Of a DNA stretch of 64,000 bases, positions 46,301-55,042 are shown in pieces. Source of the DNA: a virus; IMG/VR virus record IMGVR_UViG_3300036760_000522, positions 124,001 to 188,000 of that record; one strand, 5' to 3'. Numbering within the stretch: position 1 is the stretch's first letter; every line of letters begins with the position of its first letter. A program made the translations under genes and the position numbers. Under the pieces are notes generated by a model, which saw nothing but the letters and a program-made list of their open reading frames with translations, was not told where the DNA came from and made no database searches.

Positions 46301-47421
46301 CCAAACTGTCCACGAGAAGCAATAGTCATCGTCGTCCCTGTGATCGACGAATAGGTCAGAATCTCGTCACCGATTTGAATGGCTACAGGAGTCGCAGGCG
46401 TCAACGGCAGCGGTACGTTGGTCACCGTCGCCAAAGACAATGTCAACGCACTGCTCGTCAATGCACTCGCCAGCGACGGAACCGTTGAAAACGTTTTGTA
46501 CCCTGTCCGATCGACAGCAGTCGGATTTCGGTCAACGGAACCGTTCAGATTCTGTCCAGGGTCCCCCGTCCATGAAACACGATTCCGGCGAAAGACAACA
46601 CAAATAGGCACCGCGTAGGTATAACCGTCGACTGAACCTAGGGTACTCTGTGTTCCGTCCCCTGCACGCCAGAGGCCCACGTCCCCAAGCTCAATACGCA
46701 TGTTCGTGAAGACATAGCTTGTCGGAACCGCGCTTGACCCTTGCCCTTTGACGGTTGCAGGATCAAACCCGTCCGGGTAACTTGCAAGACCGACGTTGGA
46801 GACAACTCGAATCCGGTACTGCAACTGGACCCGTTGCGTGGTTTCAAATCCAATCGCAGGATCTTGTAAGTCGTCAGCCAAGAAGGTGTAGCCGCCTTCC
46901 ACGTTGCCGTAGCGATAGAGAGCCGATGCACCAGGCTTGTTGAGCGTCGAAGGGTTCGGTGGCACACGAGCCTGCCAAACCTCCAGAAACACGAAGTCGA
47001 TCCTCGCGTCCCCTGTGTTCGCAGGGGGCGGTGGAAGGGTGATTCTGTTCCACGTATCCGCGTCATTGGGAGAACCAGGGGGCGTTCCAGTCAAGGTGCC
47101 AGTCACAGGTATCAGCCAACCATTGACGTTGGCCCACATAATCGCTTGCTTCTCGCCAGCAAACTGTGGACCAAACTTGAACCAATTGGACCAGATCCTG
47201 TTCGTCACGAACGAGTCGATTGGGTTTGCGGCGTCCCCCAAAAAGCCGCTTGGCGCAGTTCGAAGCGCAAGATTGCGATCACCCTCCGTCGCAATCTGAC
47301 CCAAGAGTGTGAGTTCAGAGTCGATCGGGGGCTTGCCAGCCTGAAAAATAGGAACAAGAAAACCGGTTTGTTTCGGATTCAGAACTCTGGAAGCGCCCGG
47401 TCCGTAATTGTCAGCCATCAT
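43339..47421 (-). CDS. Large virion protein A (AGKP..D.EL family)
   Basis: 1,360 residues; start ATG 47,421 or 47,418 with GGAG just upstream. The N-terminus (YGPGASRVLNPKQTGFLVPIF then QAGKPPIDSELTLLGQ) and middle (IDFVFLEVWQARVP, YRYGNVEGG, VGLWRAGDGTQSTLGSVDGY) match the 50,261 gene, so the two are paralogues. The family resembles DUF4815-type baseplate or tail proteins with an N-terminal anchor and long Gly/Thr beta regions. It should be a tail, baseplate or fibre component. Last gene of a minus-strand operon. Confidence 0.7.
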   Translation of the reverse strand: MMADNYGPGASRVLNPKQTGFLVPIFQAGKPPIDSELTLLGQIATEGDRNLALRTAPSGFLGDAANPIDSFVTNRIWSNWFKFGPQFAGEKQAIMWANVNGWLIPVTGTLTGTPPGSPNDADTWNRITLPPPPANTGDARIDFVFLEVWQARVPPNPSTLNKPGASALYRYGNVEGGYTFLADDLQDPAIGFETTQRVQLQYRIRVVSNVGLASYPDGFDPATVKGQGSSAVPTSYVFTNMRIELGDVGLWRAGDGTQSTLGSVDGYTYAVPICVVFRRNRVSWTGDPGQNLNGSVDRNPTAVDRTGYKTFSTVPSLASALTSSALTLSLATVTNVPLPLTPATPVAIQIGDEILTYSSITGTTMTIASRGQFGSLAEAHASGSTVTVLSGRPDGLFADQVIKDDILDLRHLTGPSLDYEALLRGNLDRLLRGRLRATWKRTGGGPQGSFVFYQDKISASPGALGVTKLDAPDGIRQVWGDPALLQAVVIPINTPGTSTTVVEIGGTLGAGFGGGVGVGVTINHPSGTGFQPTNVITVPKSLFTGSLPGSDVDQITLVAVQSYVKIRFLGEIADLSLAHYSVANNGIGDLLITLLGGFVVRNVGAFITMHVLYGAGRGLSRRPDAIHSLAYLSGNSEILLQIQGLPADNQTLRTTWLAQWSRYRNATFNGGLPSTCESYADPGSKTVVLTPFRRIPYTAGTGGVPANSTFKTIQKTAGPGFSPTFGAMPANTPAGGVKWGATDPLMLFASYADPSATSGNMVVVVPRRLVPGWGEVRVPILWTDAGDFDQGINFGIEARKGAAPLAPSVQNYVPLTAGSGSVSYQLFSTYNFTTLTAAAYNTSFLGFTNLMAGMRFFVDGRGLGRQGLELPPFYGIARLFAVYEAQDYGTEGSAFNPSTREAETGGATNLLRQNFSGPTFWIESDVDGDPTFILNADVIDISKSPNPIASFSAANYVIEASIFGCDRGFFDLNQDARLVLTRLLGTFGREGTGAAGLHITNPVFIFPGAPKAGDEIAINYSRTPYQGDVWGSQSTQSDLGYKPGTLTTAIRYQLLNTSLEYSNLTRPNQKVLEVLASVKFVTTLGTGRLSGDVPASDEDVRVPGYEPWLIPATTVVPRATPTPEALTTSERSLPIGSEYLGMTERLPLGALFRDKDFRGNYVGDIGPFSVDYSAPGIQAASVAPVQNLEYETVPVHTGSVTGGHAGETVVHVDGNDGNYSVLTNYRTNRGGSAFSVFGHSGGDVGAITPPSASHTTSGGVLAGLAMLVRNVPTNVGANEVSAGDELLMLIATTARPTDSGADNINAVQVSTAGTGEGYSAADLYRLTGHPITNNPARSMVDPATIVLARASELLLTNEVL

Positions 47422-47429
47422 TGCTCCGT

Positions 47430-47558
47430 CTACTGTTTCTCGCAGTCACGACACTGTGCGTGATATTTACGAAAAGTCCCAGTACCTCCACACCGCGTAC
47501 AACGTCTGGAGGTACAGACGCTACTTGACAAATCGGGAGGTCCAAGGTAATCAGTCAC
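47430..47558 (-). CDS. 42-residue zinc-finger microprotein
   Basis: GTG 47,558 overlaps the stop of the upstream gene (GTGA), with GGAG eight bases upstream. The product starts MTDYLGPPDL and holds C-T-R-C-G-G-T-G-T-F ... C-R-D-C, a DnaJ-like C-x2-C-x-G-x-G zinc finger. It ends EKQ, nine bases before the large virion gene start. It is too short for usual gene callers. It may be an assembly chaperone or regulator for the large virion proteins, which is a guess. Confidence 0.65.
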   Translation of the reverse strand: MTDYLGPPDLSSSVCTSRRCTRCGGTGTFRKYHAQCRDCEKQ

Positions 47559-47767
47559 TGGTCAATCTCCACGATGCGATGAACCTCAACACCGGTCTGA
47601 TTTTGGGTTCTCATACGTCGACAAATTTCCTGGATCTCACGGCGCAACACGAAAAGATCCCACTCAGACACTTCACGCTCAGGGCGTAGCTTGTCCACCG
47701 GCGGTGCCCAATTTTGCGGCCACCCCCAAGCTACGCTTGTCGGCTTAGTTAGTAAATCAAGGCCCAT
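47555..47767 (-). CDS. Small hypothetical protein in the virion operon
   Basis: 70 residues from ATG 47,767, overlapping the upstream gene by 19 bases. N-terminus MGLDLLTKPTSVAWGWPQNW, C-terminal charged helix (LFVLRREIQEICRRMRTQ). Overlap on both sides supports translation. Possibly an assembly factor. Confidence 0.6.
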   Translation of the reverse strand: MGLDLLTKPTSVAWGWPQNWAPPVDKLRPEREVSEWDLFVLRREIQEICRRMRTQNQTGVEVHRIVEIDQ

Positions 47768-48417
47768 GAGCCTAACCACGTCTTCTGAGTCGTTTCGTTG
47801 AACAATGACAACCTGAATTGATTTCCTTGATTTACTAACGGTATGGTCAACATCGCACCATTGGTGACCAACAACCAAGCAGACGGATCGGGATCGTTGT
47901 TGAACGTAACGTACACTTGGAAATTTGAGTCGATCGTCTCTTGATAGGTACGAGCCGCGACACCACTGATTGGATCTGTGAGTCCGTAACGAAAAGCCTC
48001 GTAACGCACGACACACGAAGTCGGGGTCGACGTAAGAACGTGTAAATCAGTAGCGAGAAGACCGTCCGAGCTTGAACCAACAGGCACTACACCTGTCGTC
48101 TGGCGTTCACCGATGAAGAAGCCACCGATACCATTGCCGAGCGTGATCGAAGTAGCCTCGTCCCATCCAATGCCGTCAATCTGCTCGTCGTACAAGATGG
48201 TCGTGTAGCCGGGGTACAGTGACAAGAGACCTGTGTATTTCTTGGACACCAGATCAGTAAGGTCTGAAGGCACACCGTCAACCGGGACATCAAACGGCAC
48301 ATTGACGGGGAAGCTGCCCCGCAAATTCAACGACCCGCTCTGCAAGTTCACAGTATCGCGAATCCTCGACGTGCCGAGAACCGTGGAGTGTGCGTCAACG
48401 AGATAAATGGTTCCCAT
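47749..48417 (-). CDS. Virion operon protein
   Basis: 222 residues from ATG 48,417, directly after the 48,419 gene (spacing one base). Beta-rich (TIYLVDAHSTVLG, LLSLYPGYTTILYDE, FQVYVTFNNDPDPSAW). Probably a tail or baseplate part. No named family. Confidence 0.6.
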   Translation of the reverse strand: MGTIYLVDAHSTVLGTSRIRDTVNLQSGSLNLRGSFPVNVPFDVPVDGVPSDLTDLVSKKYTGLLSLYPGYTTILYDEQIDGIGWDEATSITLGNGIGGFFIGERQTTGVVPVGSSSDGLLATDLHVLTSTPTSCVVRYEAFRYGLTDPISGVAARTYQETIDSNFQVYVTFNNDPDPSAWLLVTNGAMLTIPLVNQGNQFRLSLFNETTQKTWLGSWALIY

Positions 48418-48418
48418 G

Positions 48419-50200
48419 TTACGGCCCGTAATCAGTTCTCGTCAAGAACCACTCAAGTATGTACTGTGCTTCGAATTTCAATACTGTCCCAGCCGAACTT
48501 GGCGTGCTGTCATCGGACCCGGAAAACCGAAAGTTTGCAGGCCAAACAACCGTCGACAATTCACCTAAGCTGCCAGCGGTGACGTTGTAAGCAACATAGA
48601 TCGTGATGCGGTCTCCAAACTCAGGAGTGTACGTTCCATCCAGAGCGATCGTCAGTACCCGGCTGCTCGATCCTGTGAATCCGAAATAGATCGTGCTGAC
48701 AGTTCTCGGATCAAACGTCTGTGTCTGTGTGGAGCCAATGGCAATCGTAGATTGTGATCGGCTGCTCAGGAGGCCCCGAATTCGACCTCCACGGCTTTCA
48801 ATAGACCCGTCACCCCAAAGCTCGCCTTTGACGGTCTTACGGCCGAGATCAGTTACGGCCGCCCCTTGCTCAGTGTACGCGCCCCACTCCAGAGCATGCA
48901 AGTTCCAGTCACTGGTTCCTCCTCGAGCTGTGTCGAGTGTGCCAGCTGACCAGAACGGTGGGGTTTGGGAGATCTCAGAAGTCGGAGTTGACGTTATGGC
49001 GCCTGGCACCAAATGCGAGAAACCATTTAGGCGGTTTTCTGCGTCTCCAAATTGATCCGTGTCACCCCCAGCAAAGAACCCTGTGCGGATCCAACGAATG
49101 TTTACGGATTCCCCGACATCCGGAAGCACAGCGGAGCCTGAAGACTCCCCGCCCAACACATTCACAGAACACTGTCTTGAGTTCAGTGGGTCAAGGGAAC
49201 GTATGATGTAGACTTCCCTCGTCCCGATCTTGGTGCCTGTCGTGTACGTGATTTCAGCAAGATCAACGCCAACTCTGACCGCCGTGCGAAACGGACCCGA
49301 AAGATACCAATAGTCTGAGGCCGCTAACTCCAACTCGTCAGTTGCCGAAATCGTCCCAACTGAAGAAGCGTTGACTCTAGTCCACGCAGTTGCACCGCCA
49401 AGAGTTCCTGATGCGATATCTTTTTCGTAGACAGCTAGGAATCCGGCCGCTTGGTGTCCAACAAGTCCTCTGTCATTGGCGTCAGCAACGTTCTTTTTGC
49501 GTCCAACGTAGACATACCCTGTAGAGCCGCTGGACGCGCCGGTTGTCGGATGTACGGTCGCGCCCCGTAAGTGAGCCCGCCAGTGTGATTTGTAGGGGTC
49601 TAAATAAAGCCCTAGATCTGTTGCCGTGTTGACGATAACAGTTGGTGCAATACCACTACGCAGGTATTCAGGAAAACGAACACGATCAGGCGAGCGGCGC
49701 AAGGCTGGATGACTTGCTAGCTCGATCGGCAAACTGCCGACCAAAGCCTGCTTCCCGTAGTAGACCTTGTAAGTGACGTTCTGCGGGATTGACGGCGTGA
49801 ATGTCAATGTCAGGTTCGCAGCGAAGAACCCAGCACCTATCGCTGCGGGCGAAATAGCGGTGACCGCGACGTAGGATCGACTGACAGGATCGAAAATTTC
49901 TGTGTCGTCAGCTGCATTGACCACACGAAACAGATCCTGCAACTGGTCTCCACCGGAATCGCCAACGTAGAAAGGTCCGTAAGTTGTGTTGACCAACAGC
50001 AGCGTTGCGTCGGCTGAAGACCCTGAGGCAAACGAAGCCGTGACACTCGGTGCCGCCAACGGCTGATTGAGGACGCCTACCAATACACCCAACACAGCTG
50101 AGCTGGTCTGCGCGTACAAGTCCGCCGCAGCGTTCACAACATCGTTGTGAAGCTTTCCAGGTCCAGTCGTAATGGTACTAGGGTCAGCAGTACTCGGCAT
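48419..50200 (-). CDS. Virion structural protein
   Basis: 593 residues from ATG 50,200. Starts with an Ala-rich helix (LHNDVVNAAADLYAQ), then Gly/Ser/Thr beta-rich domains and a C-terminal strand region (FRFSGSDDSTPSSAG). No sequence family recognised, but the composition, size and operon place it with baseplate or fibre proteins. Confidence 0.6.
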   Translation of the reverse strand: MPSTADPSTITTGPGKLHNDVVNAAADLYAQTSSAVLGVLVGVLNQPLAAPSVTASFASGSSADATLLLVNTTYGPFYVGDSGGDQLQDLFRVVNAADDTEIFDPVSRSYVAVTAISPAAIGAGFFAANLTLTFTPSIPQNVTYKVYYGKQALVGSLPIELASHPALRRSPDRVRFPEYLRSGIAPTVIVNTATDLGLYLDPYKSHWRAHLRGATVHPTTGASSGSTGYVYVGRKKNVADANDRGLVGHQAAGFLAVYEKDIASGTLGGATAWTRVNASSVGTISATDELELAASDYWYLSGPFRTAVRVGVDLAEITYTTGTKIGTREVYIIRSLDPLNSRQCSVNVLGGESSGSAVLPDVGESVNIRWIRTGFFAGGDTDQFGDAENRLNGFSHLVPGAITSTPTSEISQTPPFWSAGTLDTARGGTSDWNLHALEWGAYTEQGAAVTDLGRKTVKGELWGDGSIESRGGRIRGLLSSRSQSTIAIGSTQTQTFDPRTVSTIYFGFTGSSSRVLTIALDGTYTPEFGDRITIYVAYNVTAGSLGELSTVVWPANFRFSGSDDSTPSSAGTVLKFEAQYILEWFLTRTDYGP

Positions 50201-50260
50201 CTTTTACCTTGGTTGTTGCTAAGCTCCCTCAACTGTAGTAGTTTGGAGTTTCCGTCGTCT

Positions 50261-52894
50261 TCAGACGGCGGAGAAATTGAAACCTAGCAGTTGTCCCTTG
50301 AGCTTGTACACGCTGGCGCTCGAACGATTCGAGACAAGACTTGACATGAAAGCGATTGTGTTTTCGTCATCGAACGAAGCCCATCTCGTAAGCAAGAGCA
50401 GCACAAGTTCGCCCTTGAACCCAAACGGAGTGTCGACGGACAACTCACAAAGGATTGGCAAAAAGTTCTTGTGACGCTTCGGGTCGCTTAGCGGCTGCGC
50501 GACGCCCAACGGCTTGTACGCACTAGTCAAGGCCTTGAAAAAGGTCCGTCCTTCTGCGTCGACATCCCCTGGGGCGCGACTGAACACAAAGTCGTCAGGC
50601 GATGGAACGACTGGCACGTGTGCAGGGAGACGCAGAAAACCCGTATCCGCAAACAACGTGGTCACGGAGACGCGCAGAGCCCCATCAAGTTCATGGTCCC
50701 CTGTAAACGTGCCCCCAGATGTCGGGTAAACACCCCCTGATTGGACGTACGCAGTCGGAAACGGGTAGCCCTGGCCATCACTACCACTCCCCGCAGTCAA
50801 CGCGTAGACATCTTGTGTGACCAATCGAGGAATCAAACTCAAACTCGTACCAAGCAGCGCTGCGCGAACTGTTTGCGGCAAACGCGCCTCGTAGTAGATG
50901 GTCAGCTGCTCGTCATTCTGAGGCAGTGGACGGATCGACTGGTAGGTGACGGTGACGGTGACGCCACCACCTCCAACCGCAGGGCTCAATGTCAGAAGGT
51001 ACCCGTCACTCGAGACCGTGATGGATCCGCCGTAAGGACCTCCCGGAGCTTGTGAAATGGAAACCGTGCCTGTAATTGCACGCTCAGGCAGAGCAATCGT
51101 TGTTGTGGTTGAAGTCGAGAAGAAAGTCCTAGAATGCGAAACAGTTGTATAAGACAAGGACACTTCACGATTTGGTGTGTTGAAAGTCGGGGTCTGAAGA
51201 GCACTGTAAAGAATCGGTGATCCCGCTGGAAGTTGTGCAGGGTTGTTTATGAACACCCCTTGCAAAGTGGGAAGAACAGCGTTGTTTGCAAAAATAGCCG
51301 TTGGTGTACGAAAAAGTCCGGCTCCGGACGGATACGCGATGAGAACCGAAATGTAGATGGGTGATGTGCCGCCGATTGTTGTATGAATCCTAAACGTCAG
51401 AGCACCCTGTGGAACACTACCGAGGCCTTCAATGCTCCAACGAGGCGACGTTGTGTCCGTCGTAACATTGACGGAATTCTGTCCCAACGATTCACCGAGG
51501 TATACAACGCGAACAACATCCACGAATGAAATCGTGGATGGAGCAAAGGCTGTCCAATTGAATGCTGTGTACGGCCAAATGGGCAGCGCAGACGGCGAGA
51601 TAGTGATGGTGTCTCCATCCGCCCAGCTAGGGCCCCCGCCCGAACCGTCTGCCGGCGTGAACCTCAAAACGATCGTTTCGTAGATCGTGCGGTCCGAAAA
51701 TGTTCGACGTACGGCGTCAAACTCGCCAATGAACTCTGCACCCGGAGTGTCACCCGTCGTCGTTCCGTCACCACCGTTGGCGTTCGACACTCCGATCTCG
51801 TCGGCCCACATGACGGTGTGCCCGTGAAGACCCCCACCCAACAGTGTTGCTCCGATCTCGGTTTGGATCTGGTTGTCGAGCAAAAGATGCAAGTTACGTT
51901 GCGTTACCTCTTGCAGATCCCAACCAGTGGGTGAGGTACCAAACCGCAGGTCGAGGATGTCCCTAGCAACGACGTTGTCGCTGAACAAACTGTCCGGACG
52001 GTCCGAAGGACCAGGAAACGCTACACCGCCGTTGTGGTTTGTGTTTCTTGCAAAGGCTGTTGTGTTGCGCCGAAACACAGCACAAAAAGGCAGGGCGTAC
52101 ATGTATCCGTCAACGGTGCCTAGCGTGTTGGTCGGATCCCCATTACCGGCTCGCCAAAGCCCGGGGTCCCCCGACAACGACTGATTCGTATATGTGTAGA
52201 CCGTAGCCGTTCCGTCGGGGGTCGCAGCCGTGGCCGGCACAGTGTTGGCCACGACAGACGGGTCCTCGATGCCGTTGGGGAAGCTGAATAGGTCAACGGC
52301 GTTGACGACACGCAACCGGTATTGGATTTGAACCCGCTTCGTGGTTTCAGACCCTACAGCTCCGTCCAAGATGTCATCAGCGAAGTTCAGTGCCAGGTCG
52401 CTAGCGGTCGGAATCTTGACGTTTCCATAGCGCCAGATTCTCGCCGCAGGACTTTTTCCGGTTGTTGTCGGAGCAGCTGGAATGAGCCGGCGCCAAACTT
52501 CCAAAATGATGAGATCGGTTCGTTTGGTTCCAGCTCCAACCGGGCCAGCACCGAGGCTCAAAACGTTCAGCTCTGTTGCGTCTCCTGTGTCGGCGACGTG
52601 GACAAGCCAGCCATTGACGTGCGCACGCTGCGTCGTGAGACTGACAGTGTTGGCCGTCGTAACGAGCGCATTCAAGAGGCCAGACTGTGTTACATTGAGA
52701 AACTGGTTCGACACCCATCCTGAAGGAAACGAGCGCCGACGGGTGACAAGCTCGGCCTCTTGTCCAACATCCTGAGCAAGATTGAGTTCCTTGTCGAGGA
52801 TCGGCTTCCCCGCCTGAATAACGACTGTTTCCCAAGCACGATCCGCAGGATCCAAATACCCGGACGTTGCCGGCCCATAGTCTTTGGCTGTCAT
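50261..52894 (-). CDS. Large virion protein B (paralogue of protein A)
   Basis: 877 residues from ATG 52,894. Shares with 43,339-47,421: IQAGKPILDKELNLAQD, ILEVWRRLIP, WRYGNVKIP, LQYR-type strand RVQIQYRLRVVN, and GLWRAGNGDPTNTLGTVDGY (in part). The C-terminal half differs. Two related anchors with different distal domains suggest alternative or stacked fibre/baseplate arms. Confidence 0.7.
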   Translation of the reverse strand: MTAKDYGPATSGYLDPADRAWETVVIQAGKPILDKELNLAQDVGQEAELVTRRRSFPSGWVSNQFLNVTQSGLLNALVTTANTVSLTTQRAHVNGWLVHVADTGDATELNVLSLGAGPVGAGTKRTDLIILEVWRRLIPAAPTTTGKSPAARIWRYGNVKIPTASDLALNFADDILDGAVGSETTKRVQIQYRLRVVNAVDLFSFPNGIEDPSVVANTVPATAATPDGTATVYTYTNQSLSGDPGLWRAGNGDPTNTLGTVDGYMYALPFCAVFRRNTTAFARNTNHNGGVAFPGPSDRPDSLFSDNVVARDILDLRFGTSPTGWDLQEVTQRNLHLLLDNQIQTEIGATLLGGGLHGHTVMWADEIGVSNANGGDGTTTGDTPGAEFIGEFDAVRRTFSDRTIYETIVLRFTPADGSGGGPSWADGDTITISPSALPIWPYTAFNWTAFAPSTISFVDVVRVVYLGESLGQNSVNVTTDTTSPRWSIEGLGSVPQGALTFRIHTTIGGTSPIYISVLIAYPSGAGLFRTPTAIFANNAVLPTLQGVFINNPAQLPAGSPILYSALQTPTFNTPNREVSLSYTTVSHSRTFFSTSTTTTIALPERAITGTVSISQAPGGPYGGSITVSSDGYLLTLSPAVGGGGVTVTVTYQSIRPLPQNDEQLTIYYEARLPQTVRAALLGTSLSLIPRLVTQDVYALTAGSGSDGQGYPFPTAYVQSGGVYPTSGGTFTGDHELDGALRVSVTTLFADTGFLRLPAHVPVVPSPDDFVFSRAPGDVDAEGRTFFKALTSAYKPLGVAQPLSDPKRHKNFLPILCELSVDTPFGFKGELVLLLLTRWASFDDENTIAFMSSLVSNRSSASVYKLKGQLLGFNFSAV

Positions 52895-52904
52895 GCAAGT
52901 AAAC

Positions 52905-53564
52905 TCAAAAGCTCAAGCGCCACGTGATTGCCAGCGTTGACGTAGGAGGTTTATTCACGACTTTGAAATTTAACACATTGAACAAAGTCTCGAACGCAGT
53001 GAGGTCCACCGTGGGGTCGTACGGACCGTTGGGAGGCGTCACAGGGTTCCGTATGGACATGTTGGTCGAGATGTTCCCGCCGATGAGGCCCATCTCGACC
53101 AACGGTCCCACAGCTTCGGACTCCGTGTAGATCGTGTTGAAGTCCACGACACGCGTTGGGTAAGCGACAGGTGCACCTGCACCATCGACGAACTGGACAG
53201 ACGCAAAGGTCTTGCGTGTGATCTCGCCGTAAAGGGCCCGTTGTGTATTGGTAGGAGCCGGCGGATTCATTGGGTCCCATCCCGTGTCGCCAGTACCAAT
53301 GGCCAGCGCGAAAATACCGTGAGGCGGTTCTTGATTGTCGCGGGCCAAACGGGCTAGCAAAATCGATGCATCGAGAACAACCAAGTTTTCGAGGTGGCGT
53401 TCTTCCTGGATCGCCCCAGTCTCTCCGTCACGCAAACAGAGAAAGACTTCCCCACGAATGTGAGGACCCTGATCCGCAGCTCGAACCGCGAACGAGAACC
53501 CTACTTGCTCCGTCGGTTCCCTAAGACTTTCCGAGCCTTTCAAATCGTCCTCACCTTCTGGCAA
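52905..53564 (-). CDS. Virion-associated protein
   Basis: 219 residues from TTG 53,564. Contains FAVRAADQGPHIRGEV, a conserved-looking IGTGDTGWDPMNPPAP loop and a C-terminal VEMGLIGG strand typical of tail proteins of the phage FATGTG-type. Function not established. Eleven bases from the next gene downstream. Confidence 0.55.
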   Translation of the reverse strand: MPEGEDDLKGSESLREPTEQVGFSFAVRAADQGPHIRGEVFLCLRDGETGAIQEERHLENLVVLDASILLARLARDNQEPPHGIFALAIGTGDTGWDPMNPPAPTNTQRALYGEITRKTFASVQFVDGAGAPVAYPTRVVDFNTIYTESEAVGPLVEMGLIGGNISTNMSIRNPVTPPNGPYDPTVDLTAFETLFNVLNFKVVNKPPTSTLAITWRLSF

Positions 53565-53569
53565 GCATA

Positions 53570-53613
53570 GGGCATAAGAGGCTTATGCCCTCGAAGCAGT
53601 TGAACACCGCTTC
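53570..53613. repeat. Two adjacent hairpins between virion genes
   Basis: GGGCATAAG-AGG-CTTATGCCC (53,570-53,590) is a perfect 9-bp stem with a 3-nt loop; CGAAGC/GCTTCG follows. They lie in the 69-base gap upstream of 52,905-53,564. No T run, so mRNA processing or attenuation is as likely as termination. Confidence 0.6.
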
Positions 53614-53633
53614 GCCAGGGGCTGTGATCACAA

Positions 53634-54323
53634 TCACGGACTATAGGCCCCTAGGGTGCGATTGAACTCGTCGAGAATTTGACCTGAAGTCAATCCGATA
53701 TTCAGGACTTTCAATGAAGACAATATGCCCGAGGGTGCTGTCCCAGCCACGGTCGATGATCCAACCCTGAACCGACCACTTGTGCCGTCGGTTGGTGTCG
53801 TGAGCGTTCCGGAAGCAGCTCCCAACGTTCGACCGTTCAAATAGAATTGAACAACGTTGGTAACCCGAGTTACAGCAAAATGGCAAAGCGACAATGGCGG
53901 GTACAGAGTAATCGAATACGAAGCATTCACACCAGCGCCTGATTCACTAAACAGTCCCACATTTTCAGAGGTCGTTGCCACCATGTCAATTTGGTAAAGA
54001 GCGTTGGTATCCGAAGTCTCACCAGTTGCTGTGTGCGAACAGAGAAATTTTCCGGCTTCGTAAGCGGGGGACAACTGCAACAACATCTCGATCGTGAGAT
54101 TGCCAGTGATCCTCAGCACAGGCTCAGCTACGTTGTAGATCAACTTAAGTGGATCGACGATCAACAGTGCTCGCAGACCTGGGAAAATGTTCGTGTAGCG
54201 GGCGGCACCGGACTCAACCGTCAAATGGAATCCGTTGCCAGAGCTGTCATTCAAGTCCCCGTCGAACTGCCACAGCCCCACTGGGCTGTGGTGCAAACCA
54301 TGTCTTTGAACAACAGCCGTCAC
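53634..54323 (-). CDS. LamG-like protein 1
   Basis: 229 residues from GTG 54,323. Starts VGLWQFDGDLNDSSGNG, the opening strand of concanavalin/LamG-like lectin domains, and continues with TNIFPGLRALLIVD, LTIEMLLQLSP, VVQFYLNGRTLG, SGRFRVGSS. The same domain occurs in the two upstream genes. Probably a glycan-binding tip or shaft domain of the virion. Confidence 0.7.
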   Translation of the reverse strand: MTAVVQRHGLHHSPVGLWQFDGDLNDSSGNGFHLTVESGAARYTNIFPGLRALLIVDPLKLIYNVAEPVLRITGNLTIEMLLQLSPAYEAGKFLCSHTATGETSDTNALYQIDMVATTSENVGLFSESGAGVNASYSITLYPPLSLCHFAVTRVTNVVQFYLNGRTLGAASGTLTTPTDGTSGRFRVGSSTVAGTAPSGILSSLKVLNIGLTSGQILDEFNRTLGAYSP

Positions 54324-54335
54324 ATGCCCACCGAA

Positions 54336-55037
54336 TCAGTTTACGAACCCAAAAAAGGATCCCAACGTCAGGTTGTATTCCGCTTTGATCTGCGTCGCAG
54401 TAAGAGCGCTTGCAATCACTTTGACGGATGAGATCATGTTGGGAGCCCCTGTACCGCCAGGGGAGCCTAAACCCTCGGAAGCCCCAATTCGAAATCGACC
54501 GCTCGTACTACCTGTTGGTGCCGTGAGAGTTCCAGACGCGGCACCAAATGTCCGGCCGTTGAGGTAAAACTGAACAACGTTGGACGCCCTGACAAGAGCA
54601 AAATGAGAGAGTCTGCGTGGGGGCACTAAATTTGTGGTGTTCAGTGTTTGGTTGGTCCCTGTACTGAACTCGTGGAGGTATTGGAAGGTCGTAGTTGTAA
54701 ACTGCGCGGCGTAGGAATAGTTCGTCGCCTCCGTCTCTCCAGAAGCGCCGTGGGATACAACGCCGGTGGCCACGTTGTTCGTAATAACATGAAGCAGACA
54801 CTCAATCGTCAGATCCCCCAGGATATTCAAGGATGCTGTGAAAGCACTTCGTCCAACAGTCAAACCGTCTTGCAAGTACAAGGCTCGTTTGCCAGACGAA
54901 AAAATGTCCGTGTAACGCGCTGTGCCTGCAATGGCTGTCAAAGTCAGTCCGTTACCGGAGCTATCGGTGAGGTCATTCTGCAACTGCCACAGACCCGCAG
55001 GGCTGTGGGTCGTCGTATGTAGATTAACTGCGCCGGC
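54336..55037 (-). CDS. LamG-like protein 2
   Basis: Start at GTG 55,037, with GGAGAG ten bases upstream; the longer frame overlaps the upstream gene. About 233 residues: AGLWQLQNDLTDSSGNG, TDIFSSGKRALYLQD, LTIECLLHVIT, VVQFYLNGRTFG, SGRFRIGAS. A paralogue of 53,634-54,323. Confidence 0.7.
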   Translation of the reverse strand, partial: AGAVNLHTTTHSPAGLWQLQNDLTDSSGNGLTLTAIAGTARYTDIFSSGKRALYLQDGLTVGRSAFTASLNILGDLTIECLLHVITNNVATGVVSHGASGETEATNYSYAAQFTTTTFQYLHEFSTGTNQTLNTTNLVPPRRLSHFALVRASNVVQFYLNGRTFGAASGTLTAPTGSTSGRFRIGASEGLGSPGGTGAPNMISSVKVIASALTATQIKAEYNLTLGSFFGFVN

Positions 55038-55042
55038 CACTT

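Noticed and set aside
47430-47557. TGA readthrough extending the 70-residue protein into a zinc finger
   Set aside because: The zinc-finger residues are in a different frame; a GTG start overlapping the TGA explains them better.
50941-50975. Tandem GGTGAC repeat
   Set aside because: Short codon-level repeat encoding a V-T strand; ordinary for beta-rich virion genes.
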